Virus record (IMG/VR): IMGVR_UViG_3300013004_006200
Span: 1 to 42,443 of that record
DNA length: 42,443 bases
Strand: one strand, 5' to 3'
From: a virus
Below, piece after piece: positions 26,112-33,771 of the stretch (position 1 is the stretch's first letter; every line of letters starts with the position of its first letter). Both the position numbers and the translations under genes were made by a program. Under the pieces are notes generated by a model. That model saw only the letters and a program-made list of their open reading frames with translations. It had not been told where the DNA came from and did no database searches.

Positions 26112-26513
26112 ATGAATCGTAAATACCTACCTACCTTATCAGAGTTAATCGATAGGTTATCTATTGTCCAACTTAAAGAAGTTTTTATTTCTGAGCACAA
26201 GTCAGAATATGCAGATGAAATTTCAGATATTGTTCATGATATTCAAGCACATATCAATGAACATAATGCTGTAGTTGACGCAGAAGTCATAAGAGCAATC
26301 GTTGTTTTGTCACAGATGAATTTACATATTTGGCATAATGAAACCAATTATCGCAAGGGAATCAAAGATGGTAACAATCTTGAACTTACTCATGGATTAA
26401 ATGGAATTAGAAATACTGCAAAAAATAAGATTCAAGAAGTAGTCGGTGGTAGAAAAGATTACAAAATTGATTGTTTAGCAGCCGACTTTAAGGACTGGGA
26501 AATTAGTTGGTGA
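26112..26513 (+). CDS. Conserved-looking small helical protein of unknown function
   Basis: The 133-residue, mostly helical, acidic protein starts MNRKYLPTLSELIDRLSIVQ and contains a LHIWHNETNYRKG stretch (about 76-88). The pattern 'LIDRLSI..LK' followed later by 'H..N..R' recalls a family found beside sugar-cluster genes (DUF4254-like), but I cannot confirm this. It is alone on the plus strand between two minus-strand operons. It has a leaderless extended -10 promoter and its TGA stop abuts the stop of the convergent gene with no gap. Its independent promoter inside the glycan cluster suggests a regulatory or accessory role rather than a pathway step, which is speculation. Confidence 0.6.
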   Translation: MNRKYLPTLSELIDRLSIVQLKEVFISEHKSEYADEISDIVHDIQAHINEHNAVVDAEVIRAIVVLSQMNLHIWHNETNYRKGIKDGNNLELTHGLNGIRNTAKNKIQEVVGGRKDYKIDCLAADFKDWEISW

Positions 26514-27224
26514 TTATAGATTTATAATCACATATTGTTTCTTTGATTCTTCATCATTCTTATAAGCAGACTCAGCCATCATTTGACTTTCAACGACTTT
26601 GCAGAATTGGTTGTTAAACATTGTTATATCGAAAAGATTGAAAAAATGTTTATGAACATAGGAAAGTACAGATTGACTTGTAATCAAATGGGCTGAGTTT
26701 CTATTAACTTCTAAAAACAAAGTAACTAATAAGGCTTTGAAAGCATACATTTTTCCGCCAAAAATATGGTTTCCTACAGAGTATGAATCATAATCATTTC
26801 CCATGAAGAAATTGCATGTTTTGACAAAATTTACATACTCATTTTTTCTTTGAGCAGATTCATTAGATAAATGATTCAAACTGTAAAAATATAAATCTTT
26901 CTTGAAATGCTTTAAGAAAGAAAATGGATTCCTAGTGAATAAAATATGTTCAATGTTTACGACTAAAACATAACCATCATTGCTAGTTTTATCATTGCTT
27001 AAATACCCTGAAATTGCTCCATAGATATTCAAATCTGAATTCATAGGAGTTATATTTAATACTTCTAACCTAGAATTGGGCTTGAGATTTAAATCCAATG
27101 AAGTGGAATTCAATATTACTACTTTAGTATCACCGTCAAGATTATTTAATGATTCAATGAATAGTTTATATTTGTTGTCGTTTATGAAACTAGGATTTTT
27201 TACTATCGAAAATATTGTATTCAT
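26514..27224 (-). CDS. Degenerate glycosyltransferase paralogue
   Basis: The 236-residue protein parallels the two GT-A proteins at 17343 and 27221. At the DxD position it reads VVNIEHILFTRNPF instead of FTDSYDVIFQSDPF, so the acidic metal ligands are missing. The later VLNGG motif is replaced by SVGNHIFGGKM, and the HQWD end is absent. The ATG overlaps the upstream glycosyltransferase stop by 4 nt, so both are made from one mRNA. It may be an inactive partner subunit or use a metal-independent mechanism; a pseudo-enzyme is the simplest reading. It is intact as a reading frame. Confidence 0.55.
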   Translation of the reverse strand: MNTIFSIVKNPSFINDNKYKLFIESLNNLDGDTKVVILNSTSLDLNLKPNSRLEVLNITPMNSDLNIYGAISGYLSNDKTSNDGYVLVVNIEHILFTRNPFSFLKHFKKDLYFYSLNHLSNESAQRKNEYVNFVKTCNFFMGNDYDSYSVGNHIFGGKMYAFKALLVTLFLEVNRNSAHLITSQSVLSYVHKHFFNLFDITMFNNQFCKVVESQMMAESAYKNDEESKKQYVIINL

Positions 27225-28009
27225 TTTATGTAAACCTGCCCATCATCGTCCAAGTATGCTTCATATCCAATGTCATCCCATTGATGCCATATGCAATAAA
27301 GTTGTCCGTCTTGAGTGTATATTTTTCCATCAATGACGTTAGGTTTTTCTTCTCTATTAAAAAAGTATTCATTTTGGCAATGATAGATAAAATTATCTGA
27401 ACGAGTATCAAAAATCTTAATTGTGCCTCGATCTTTCATTAGCTGAGCAAAATACAAAAAAACTGTCTGATCAACTATATGGCATCCATTTCTATTGAGG
27501 TTAGAGGCAACAAAAGCATAAAAGTTGAGGATAGGATCAATTTTTCCAGCAATGATTCCACCATTGAGAACCTTGTCTTCATTGAAATCTAAGGAAACTC
27601 CAACTGACTTGTTGAAATACTCTTGCCAGTTTCTATCAGGCCATTGCTCGTTAACTTTGAATCCAGGAGAAGTTAAAAATATTTCATTTTCAAACTTAGA
27701 AATGTATTCAAAAGGATCTGACTGAAAAATCACATCATAAGAATCAGTAAACAAAACATATTTACACAAAGACTGATATCTTTCTATAGTTTTGTAAATA
27801 ACATAAGACGAGGTGTAATGAAAATCTGGCTTTTCTATAACTTCGACATGATTGTAAATTTCTTTCAACCTATCTATATTTTCATCACTCATGTCGTAAA
27901 CTATGACCAATTTGTAACAATCAATTTTTGATAAACTGTCTAAATACAATTTGTGAGGCAATGAAAATGTATACTTGTCACCCCATATATAGTTTACAAT
28001 CAAGTTCAT
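27221..28009 (-). CDS. Putative glycosyltransferase (GT-A type)
   Basis: This is a paralogue of the transferase at 17343-18152: YVLFTDSYDVIFQSDPF carries the DxxD acidic motif, then KVLNGGIIAGK (VLNGGxxxGK), and CIWHQWDDIG near the C-terminus. I start it at the ATG at 28009 (262 residues) and not at the GTG at 28015, because the -10 element (TGGTATAAA) ends exactly 6 nt before this ATG. That matches other operon-leading genes, and a GTG 6 nt further upstream would lie before the predicted transcript start. It is the first of a two-gene operon with the degenerate paralogue downstream. The sugar donor and acceptor are unknown. Confidence 0.7.
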   Translation of the reverse strand: MNLIVNYIWGDKYTFSLPHKLYLDSLSKIDCYKLVIVYDMSDENIDRLKEIYNHVEVIEKPDFHYTSSYVIYKTIERYQSLCKYVLFTDSYDVIFQSDPFEYISKFENEIFLTSPGFKVNEQWPDRNWQEYFNKSVGVSLDFNEDKVLNGGIIAGKIDPILNFYAFVASNLNRNGCHIVDQTVFLYFAQLMKDRGTIKIFDTRSDNFIYHCQNEYFFNREEKPNVIDGKIYTQDGQLYCIWHQWDDIGYEAYLDDDGQVYIK

Positions 28010-28015
28010 AAACAC

Positions 28016-28021
28016 TTTATA
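28016..28021 (-). promoter_or_regulatory. Extended -10 (TGGTATAAA), leaderless
   Basis: On the minus strand TATAAA preceded by TGG lies exactly 6 nt before the ATG at 28009. This spacing decides the start codon of the glycosyltransferase. No Shine-Dalgarno is present. Confidence 0.55.
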
Positions 28022-28053
28022 CCATCAAAAAAATAATATGTTCATTACGTTGG

Positions 28054-28059
28054 TATAAT
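28054..28059 (+). promoter_or_regulatory. Extended -10 (TGGTATAAT), short leader
   Basis: TGGTATAAT lies 11 nt before the ATG at 28071, giving a predicted leader of about 5 nt. It drives the right-going operon of SDRs, ThDP pair, dehydratase, epimerase and kinase. No Shine-Dalgarno can be seen. Confidence 0.6.
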
Positions 28060-28070
28060 GTGATCAAAAT

Positions 28071-29009
28071 ATGAACAAAGTACTTATCACTGGTGGAGCT
28101 GGATATCTTGGCTCTGTAATGTCTGAAGTTTTATTGTCTAAAGGCTACTCTGTAACTGTTTTAGATAATCTTATTTACAAACAACTTTCTCTTACTACAT
28201 TTTGCCATAATAAAAATTTTAAGTTTGTTTACGGTGATGTCAGAGATAGCCAGTTGTTATCAGATTTAGTAGAGACTCACGATATTATTATTCCCTTGGC
28301 TGCTATTGTAGGAATGCCAGCATGTAAAAAAGATCCTGAGTTAACAGTAGCAGTCAACTATGAGCAAATCAAAGATATTGTTGCTTTCATGTGGCCAAGT
28401 CAAAAACTTCTAGTACCAAATACTAATTCACAATATGGAAGCTCTGATTCAGTAATAAATGAAGATAGTCCATTCAATCCACTTTCTTTATATGCTCAAA
28501 CAAAATGTGACGCAGAAAAGGCAGTATTGGATTCAGGAAATGGTATCTCTCTTCGCTTGGCTACAGTTTTTGGAGTTTCTTATCGACAAAGAATGGATTT
28601 GCTTGTTAACGATTTTGTTTACAGAGCATTTACAGACGAGTTTTTAGTTCTCTTTGAATCACATTTTTTGAGAAACTATGTTCATGTACGAGATGTTGCA
28701 AATGCATTTCTTCATCTTATTGAAAACTATCAAACTTGCAACAATAATGCATTCAATGTGGGGCTAACATCTGCAAATATGTCCAAGCTTCAACTTGCAC
28801 AAAAAATCAAAGAATACGTGCCTAATCTTGTAATCATTGAAGAGCAATTCAAAGAAGATTTTGACAAGAGAAACTATGTAGTCTCAAATGAAAAACTTGA
28901 AAGTACTGGCTGGAATTGTAATTTTTCTTTAGATGCAGGCATTCAAGAGTTGCTTCAAGCGTATAAAATGATTTCTAATTTTAAGAACAAAGATTTCACA
29001 AATCTGTAA
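28071..29009 (+). CDS. NAD-dependent epimerase/dehydratase (extended SDR)
   Basis: This 312-residue extended SDR has GGAGYLGS (8-15), PLAAIVGMPAC, PNTNSQYGSS (116-125, in place of the usual S-S-x-x-x-Y-G), YAQTK (Tyr141, Lys145) and RLATVFG. The dyad is complete, while the usual catalytic Ser/Thr region reads NTNS. It is the first gene of the right-going operon; its promoter gives an almost leaderless mRNA. It acts on an NDP-sugar, presumably upstream of the two atypical SDRs that follow. Specific activity cannot be assigned. Confidence 0.8.
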   Translation: MNKVLITGGAGYLGSVMSEVLLSKGYSVTVLDNLIYKQLSLTTFCHNKNFKFVYGDVRDSQLLSDLVETHDIIIPLAAIVGMPACKKDPELTVAVNYEQIKDIVAFMWPSQKLLVPNTNSQYGSSDSVINEDSPFNPLSLYAQTKCDAEKAVLDSGNGISLRLATVFGVSYRQRMDLLVNDFVYRAFTDEFLVLFESHFLRNYVHVRDVANAFLHLIENYQTCNNNAFNVGLTSANMSKLQLAQKIKEYVPNLVIIEEQFKEDFDKRNYVVSNEKLESTGWNCNFSLDAGIQELLQAYKMISNFKNKDFTNL

Positions 29010-29019
29010 GGATACAAAA

Positions 29020-29994
29020 ATGTTTCAAAATAAAAATGTATTAGTGACTGGTGGTGCTGGAATGGTCGGAAGGGCTTTAGTCTCCAAGATATTAGCATTA
29101 GGGGCAAAAGTTACAATCGCTGATTTACATCTTCCAACAGATTTAGAACCAGAAGTTAGTTTTGTGAATAAAGACTTAAGGTATCTACATAACTGTGAAG
29201 AGATCTGTCAAGGCAAAGATTTTGTCTTCAATATCATAGGAGTTAAGGGTTCGCCTCAAGTATGTGCAACCCAACCTGCTGATTTTATGATTCCTATGCT
29301 TCAGTTCAACACCAATATGATGGAAGCAGCAAGAAGAGCAGATGTTCAATGGTATCTTTACACAAGTTCAGTGGGAGTTTATTCTCCTGCAGATGTTTTT
29401 CATGAAGACGATGTGTGGACAAGTTTTCCGTCACCAAATGATAAGTTTGCTGGATGGGCTAAAAGAATGGGAGAACTACAGGCAGAGGCATATTCAATTC
29501 AATATGGATGGGATAAAGTTTCAATTGTAAGACCAGCAAATATTTTTGGCAAATATGATAATTTCAATCCAGTCAATTCTATGGTAATCCCATCTTTGAT
29601 CAGGAAAGCACAAGAAAATGATGTGCTTGAAGTTTGGGGAAATGGATCACCAATTCGTGATTTTATTTTTGCTGATGATGTTGCTGACGCTATGATCAAG
29701 TGTGTGGAAAACAAAGTTACATTACCTGTTAACTTAGGCTCTGGAAAAGGATTTACAATCAAGGAGTTAGTTGATGTTGTTGTCAAGACATCTGGTAAAG
29801 AAAATCTAGAAGTAAAATGGCTTGTAGATAAAGGTAATGGTGATGCAATTAGAATTATGTCAACTGAAAGGGCAGAAAGTTTTGGAATTAAGTCAAACAC
29901 TTCACTTGAGGACGGCATCAGAGTAGTGACAGAATGGTTCAAAAATAATAAAAATACTTTAGATCAGCGCTATAATGTATTTGTCAATCATTAG
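29020..29994 (+). CDS. SDR sugar-nucleotide enzyme, GDP-fucose-synthase-like, catalytic Tyr missing
   Basis: The 324-residue protein has GGAGMVGRAL (11-20), TSSVGVYSP, RPANIFGKYDNFNPVNS and WGNGSPIRDFIFADDVADA, the pattern of GDP-L-fucose synthase (WxxGxxxREFxYxDD). At the active site, however, it reads DKFAGWAKRMGE (141-152): Lys148 is present but the residue four before it is Ala144, with Phe143 next to it, so the YxxxK Tyr is lost. Shine-Dalgarno AAGGAT precedes the ATG. It may have an altered mechanism, be a structural partner of the next SDR, or be inactive. It shares the RPxxIFGxYDN architecture with the following gene. Confidence 0.75.
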   Translation: MFQNKNVLVTGGAGMVGRALVSKILALGAKVTIADLHLPTDLEPEVSFVNKDLRYLHNCEEICQGKDFVFNIIGVKGSPQVCATQPADFMIPMLQFNTNMMEAARRADVQWYLYTSSVGVYSPADVFHEDDVWTSFPSPNDKFAGWAKRMGELQAEAYSIQYGWDKVSIVRPANIFGKYDNFNPVNSMVIPSLIRKAQENDVLEVWGNGSPIRDFIFADDVADAMIKCVENKVTLPVNLGSGKGFTIKELVDVVVKTSGKENLEVKWLVDKGNGDAIRIMSTERAESFGIKSNTSLEDGIRVVTEWFKNNKNTLDQRYNVFVNH

Positions 29995-30003
29995 GGGAAT
30001 AAT

Positions 30004-30963
30004 ATGAGTTTTTTTGAAGGAAAGAAAGTTGTTGTAACTGGCGGTAGTGGATTTTTGGGCAGTAACTATATAGAAGGGCTCTTCAAGAGAGGAGCGAACG
30101 TATTTACACATATTCACCACAAGCCTCTTCAAACAAAAGTAGAAAATATCACTGTGATGCCATTTTGTGATTTGACTAATATTGATGATTGTATCAAGTT
30201 AGTTGAAGATGCAGATTATGTCATTCATAGTGGAGGAAACATTGCTCATCCATCTACTGTGCCTACAGATATTCAAATTTCAATTCAAAACATCAATGTA
30301 TTGGGAAATGTTTTAGATGCTTGTAATCAAACAGGCGTAAAGAAGTTCCTGGACTTAAATAGCTCGACTGGTTATCCTGATAGGCGGTATCCAATTACTG
30401 AGGATGAATATTGGGATGATGAACCATACAAGGCTTATTATGGTTATGGCTGGATGCGAAGATATCGTGAAAAACTTATGGAGCATGTCTCCAAGTTTTC
30501 TAACACTGAGATTATGCTCACTAGGGGTACAGCAATTTTTGGTCCATATGATAATTATGACACCAAGACTTGCCACGTTGTACCAGCATTAATCAATAGA
30601 GTCTTAACTGGCGAAAATCCATTTACTGCTTGGGGAAGTCCTGATGTTGTAAGAGATTTTCTTTATGTAGAAGATGTTGTAAATGCTGCTTTGCTTGTGC
30701 TGGAAAAAGGCATACCAATGCGACCATACAATGTTGGAATGGGTCAAACTATTACAATTGGTGAGATCTTAGATTGTATTTTAAAAGCAACTGGCAAAAA
30801 TCCAGATGTTGTTTGGGACAATTCTAAACCTACTACTATTCCTTTTAGAATGGTAAGTACTGAAAGAATATCAAGTGAGCTTGGGTTCAAGCCACAATTT
30901 ACCTTTCAAGAAGGCATTGAGAAAACAGTTGCTTGGTATCAAGAAAATTATCTAAGTAAATGA
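30004..30963 (+). CDS. SDR sugar-nucleotide enzyme, YxxxR active site
   Basis: The 319-residue SDR is related to the preceding gene: GGSGFLGSNY (13-22), LNSSTGYP, TRGTAIFGPYDNYD, WGSPDVVRDFLYVEDVVNA. At the active site YGYGWMRR (146-153) it has Tyr148 and Arg152 in place of the catalytic Lys. GGGG-type Shine-Dalgarno (AGGGG) is upstream. The preceding gene has Lys but no Tyr and this one Tyr but no Lys, which would be odd for two independent enzymes and raises a complementary-heterodimer idea. It overlaps the ThDP alpha gene by 4 nt. Confidence 0.75.
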   Translation: MSFFEGKKVVVTGGSGFLGSNYIEGLFKRGANVFTHIHHKPLQTKVENITVMPFCDLTNIDDCIKLVEDADYVIHSGGNIAHPSTVPTDIQISIQNINVLGNVLDACNQTGVKKFLDLNSSTGYPDRRYPITEDEYWDDEPYKAYYGYGWMRRYREKLMEHVSKFSNTEIMLTRGTAIFGPYDNYDTKTCHVVPALINRVLTGENPFTAWGSPDVVRDFLYVEDVVNAALLVLEKGIPMRPYNVGMGQTITIGEILDCILKATGKNPDVVWDNSKPTTIPFRMVSTERISSELGFKPQFTFQEGIEKTVAWYQENYLSK

Positions 30964-31565
30964 AAAAGTACACTGAACAAGAACTTATTGACTTTGAAAC
31001 AAAAGTTGCAGAAATATTTAACACAGGAGTGATTAAGTCTCCAGTGCATCTTTATGATGGAAATGAAGAGCAAATTATTAATGTTTTTGAAAACATTTCT
31101 GATGATGACTGGATTTTCTGCACTTGGAGATCACACTATCAATGTTTGTTGAAAGGTGTGCCTCAAGAAACCCTTATGCAAGATATTTTGGATGGTAAAT
31201 CTATCACACTTTGCTATCCAGAATATCGTATTTATTCTTCTGCCATAGTCACTGGAAGCATACCAATTGCTACTGGTGTGGCTATGGATATCAAAAGAAA
31301 AAATCTAAAAAATCACGTTTGGTGTTTTGTTGGAGATATGGCTTCAGAAACTGGTACATTTTTTGAAAATTACAAGTATGCTGTCAATCATGATTTGCCT
31401 ATTACATTTGTAGTTGAGGACAACAATAAATCAGTTTGCACAGATACTCGTAAAGTTTGGAATACAGTTGATCTTACTTTTAATGAAAATAAAGAAAAAA
31501 TTATTCATTATAGTTACCAGTCATGCTATCCTCATGCTGGTGCTGGAAAAAGGATTCAATTTTAA
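30960..31565 (+). CDS. ThDP-dependent enzyme, transketolase/E1 alpha-like (PP domain)
   Basis: The 201-residue protein is a minimal PP-domain subunit: TWRSHYQCLLKGV (55-67), then VGDMASETGTFFEN (124-137), the GDG-like diphosphate/metal motif with Met in place of the last Gly, and VVEDNNKSV (151-159) supplying the Asn ligand, about 26-30 residues later as expected. It is shorter than 2-oxoacid dehydrogenase E1 alpha (about 330-400). The beta partner follows with a 1-nt overlap (TAATG). Such split pairs in surface-sugar clusters carry out ketol transfer or decarboxylative ligation on sugars. It does not have a lipoyl or E2 partner here, which argues against a dehydrogenase complex. Confidence 0.8.
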   Translation: MKKYTEQELIDFETKVAEIFNTGVIKSPVHLYDGNEEQIINVFENISDDDWIFCTWRSHYQCLLKGVPQETLMQDILDGKSITLCYPEYRIYSSAIVTGSIPIATGVAMDIKRKNLKNHVWCFVGDMASETGTFFENYKYAVNHDLPITFVVEDNNKSVCTDTRKVWNTVDLTFNENKEKIIHYSYQSCYPHAGAGKRIQF

Positions 31566-32101
31566 TGAAATATTTTGACGAACTAAAACGTTCTATGGAA
31601 TGGCTTGGTGAACAAAATGACACATTGTTTTTGGGTCAGGCTGTTGAATATCCAGGCACAGCAATGACAAATACTCTTGCTAACATAGATAAGTCTAAAT
31701 TGCTTGAAGTTCCTGTCAACGAAGATATGCAAATGGGTATGACTCTAGGAATGGCATTAAATGGAACTGTACCAATTTCAATCTATCCTAGGTGGAACTT
31801 TCTTTTATTAGCAGCAAATCAACTGGTTAATCATGTTGATAAAATAAAAGTAATGTCAGATGGTGGTTATAAGCCAAAAATCATCATAAGAACATCTATC
31901 GGCTCCCAAAGACCTTTACATCCTCAGCATCAACATATAGCGGACTTTACTGGCGGATTCAAGGCAATGTGTGATTTTGTAGATATTATTAGATTAGATG
32001 AACCAAATCAGATTTTTGATGCTTACAAACATGCTTACTTAAGAACAGACAATAGACCCACTGTATTAGTAGAGTGGGGAGATTTTTATAACGAGAAATA
32101 G
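31565..32101 (+). CDS. ThDP-dependent enzyme, transketolase/E1 beta-like (Pyr domain)
   Basis: The 178-residue subunit holds the Pyr domain: VPVNEDMQMGMTLGMALNG (49-67) with the ThDP-activating Glu53, then IYPRWNFLLLAANQLVNHVD (79-98) and a TSIGSQRPLHPQHQH loop (about 115-129). It stops after the Pyr domain; the C-terminal transketolase domain is absent. I start it at the ATG at 31565 (overlapping the alpha stop) and not at the earlier in-frame ATG at 31523, which would lie inside the alpha gene. Alpha and beta together total only 379 residues, much smaller than a transketolase. The substrate is unknown. Confidence 0.8.
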   Translation: MKYFDELKRSMEWLGEQNDTLFLGQAVEYPGTAMTNTLANIDKSKLLEVPVNEDMQMGMTLGMALNGTVPISIYPRWNFLLLAANQLVNHVDKIKVMSDGGYKPKIIIRTSIGSQRPLHPQHQHIADFTGGFKAMCDFVDIIRLDEPNQIFDAYKHAYLRTDNRPTVLVEWGDFYNEK

Positions 32102-32102
32102 A

Positions 32103-33272
32103 ATGAATCAGTTTTATTTACCTTTGATGAATGACAATATCGATAAAGAAGACGTTAAGTCTGTTATTGATTTTTTGTCTCAAGATACAATTCCCAAGCT
32201 TACAAATGGTCCCAAAGTTGCCGAATTTGAAAAAGCATGGGGTGAATGGTTAGGAACTTCATATAATCTTTTTGTAAACTCAGGAGCATCAGCAAATGAA
32301 TTAACTATGCTTGCTATTGCTCATATGATAGGAGAAGGAGAAATTATTGTTCCTCCTCTTACTTGGATTTCTGACATTTCTTCAGTATTATTTGCAGGGC
32401 ATAAATTAGTTTTTGTAGATGTAAATTTTACAAATCTTTCTTTTGATATTGATAAACTAAAAGCAGCAATCACTCCTAACACTAAAGCTATATTCTTAAC
32501 TCACGTTTTAGGAATCAATGGTATTACTGATGAACTTTTAGGAATCTGTGAAGCAAATAATATTTTGCTTATTGAAGATGTTTGTGAATCTCATGGAACA
32601 ACTTTTCGAGGCTGCAAAGTTGGAAACTTTGGATTTGCTAGCAACTTTAGTTTTTATTTTGCTCACCACATGTCTACTATTGAAGGCGGAATGATTTCTA
32701 CCAATAATGAGGAATTTTATCAAGTTTGCCGTGCTTTAAGATCTCACGGAATGACAAGAGAAATGACCAGTGTTTGTATGAAAGAAGCTATCATTGAAGC
32801 AAATCCAGATTTGAATCCTGATTTTATTTTCTTGCGGCCATCACACAATTTTAGAAGTACTGAAATCAATGCTGTTATTGGTTTGTCTCAGTTGCCAAAG
32901 CTCGATAATAAAAATCAAGAGCGTATAGATAATTTCGATTTATTTATATCAAATTTAAGTCCTGAAAAGTATCACATTGCAATCAACACTGAGGGCAATT
33001 GTAACTATGCTTTCATCGTTATACTTAAGGAATCTAATTTTGATAAAAGAAATGCTTTAGAGAATAAACTCTCTGATAATGGAATTGAATTTAGGAGAGG
33101 ATTGTCTGGTGGTGGAAATCAAATGAGACAACCTTACTTTAAATCTATTCATCAAGATTTTTCTGACTATCCAGTTATTGAGCATATTCATAACTTTTCT
33201 TGGTATATTGGCAATTATCCAGGGCTAGGGAAAGAAAAGATTTTGAAGTTACTTGAGGTGTTAAATGGCTAG
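32103..33272 (+). CDS. ColD-like PMP-dependent sugar 3-dehydratase (DegT/DnrJ family)
   Basis: The 389-residue DegT/DnrJ/EryC1 fold protein has SGASANELTM (60-69), EDVCES (158-163, Asp159 contacting the cofactor pyridine) and FSFYFAHHMSTIEGGM. The residue at the PLP-lysine position is His188. ColD (GDP-4-keto-6-deoxymannose 3-dehydratase, colitose pathway) is about the same length and has its catalytic His and cofactor Asp at these same positions. A dehydration at C-3 is therefore expected and not transamination. It follows the ThDP pair by 1 nt and overlaps the RmlC-like gene. The NDP carrier is not determined. Confidence 0.85.
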   Translation: MNQFYLPLMNDNIDKEDVKSVIDFLSQDTIPKLTNGPKVAEFEKAWGEWLGTSYNLFVNSGASANELTMLAIAHMIGEGEIIVPPLTWISDISSVLFAGHKLVFVDVNFTNLSFDIDKLKAAITPNTKAIFLTHVLGINGITDELLGICEANNILLIEDVCESHGTTFRGCKVGNFGFASNFSFYFAHHMSTIEGGMISTNNEEFYQVCRALRSHGMTREMTSVCMKEAIIEANPDLNPDFIFLRPSHNFRSTEINAVIGLSQLPKLDNKNQERIDNFDLFISNLSPEKYHIAINTEGNCNYAFIVILKESNFDKRNALENKLSDNGIEFRRGLSGGGNQMRQPYFKSIHQDFSDYPVIEHIHNFSWYIGNYPGLGKEKILKLLEVLNG

Positions 33273-33771
33273 GGTCAATACCCTTGAAGGCCTTAAAGAG
33301 TATACTCACGATAGTTTCAAAGATCATCGTGGGGAACTTTACACCTTATGGAAAAAAACTGAAACTGCTTTAGACTTTAATCATGACAAGCTTGCAACTT
33401 CTGATTTTAATGTCTTAAGAGGTCTACATACTGATAAATCTTGGAAACTAATCACTTGTGTTTATGGGAAAATACAATTAGTTGTTGTAAATTTTGACCC
33501 TACATCAAAACAATATTTGTTCTGGACAGATTACGTATTAGACTCTGAAAATATAAACAAAGTCAGTGTTTTAGTCCCCCCTGGATTCTTAAATGGACAT
33601 CTAGTATTAAGTGAAAAAGCAGTGTTTCACTATAAGTGGTCATATGACGGAGATTATCCTGATGTTGATTCTCAAACCTCGGTAAAATGGTCAGATCCAA
33701 AAATAGGTATAAATTGGTTATTAGATAGTCCTATTTTGTCCGATAGAGATAAAAATATACCATTATTATGA
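33265..33771 (+). CDS. RmlC-like dTDP-sugar 3,5-epimerase
   Basis: The 168-residue cupin matches RmlC: DSFKDHRGELYTLW (16-29), SDFNVLRGLH (46-55, with the catalytic His55), VLVPPGFLNGHLVLSE (109-124), and a late SVKWSDPKIGINW (about 144-156, family GWxDPxIGIxW). It acts as a 3- or 5-epimerase on a 4-keto sugar nucleotide. The length is slightly below the usual 180. It overlaps both neighbours (ColD-like upstream by 8 nt, kinase downstream by 4 nt), so the order 3-deoxygenation then epimerisation is plausible. Confidence 0.85.
   Translation: MARVNTLEGLKEYTHDSFKDHRGELYTLWKKTETALDFNHDKLATSDFNVLRGLHTDKSWKLITCVYGKIQLVVVNFDPTSKQYLFWTDYVLDSENINKVSVLVPPGFLNGHLVLSEKAVFHYKWSYDGDYPDVDSQTSVKWSDPKIGINWLLDSPILSDRDKNIPLL

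Noticed and set aside
28010-28015. GTG start at 28015 for the glycosyltransferase
   Set aside because: It would add two residues but lies before the predicted transcript start; the -10 element at 28016-28021 sits exactly 6 nt before the ATG at 28009, matching other genes.
31523-31564. Earlier start for the ThDP beta subunit
   Set aside because: It would overlap the alpha gene by 40 nt; the ATG at 31565 overlaps the stop by one base, which is the usual coupled arrangement.
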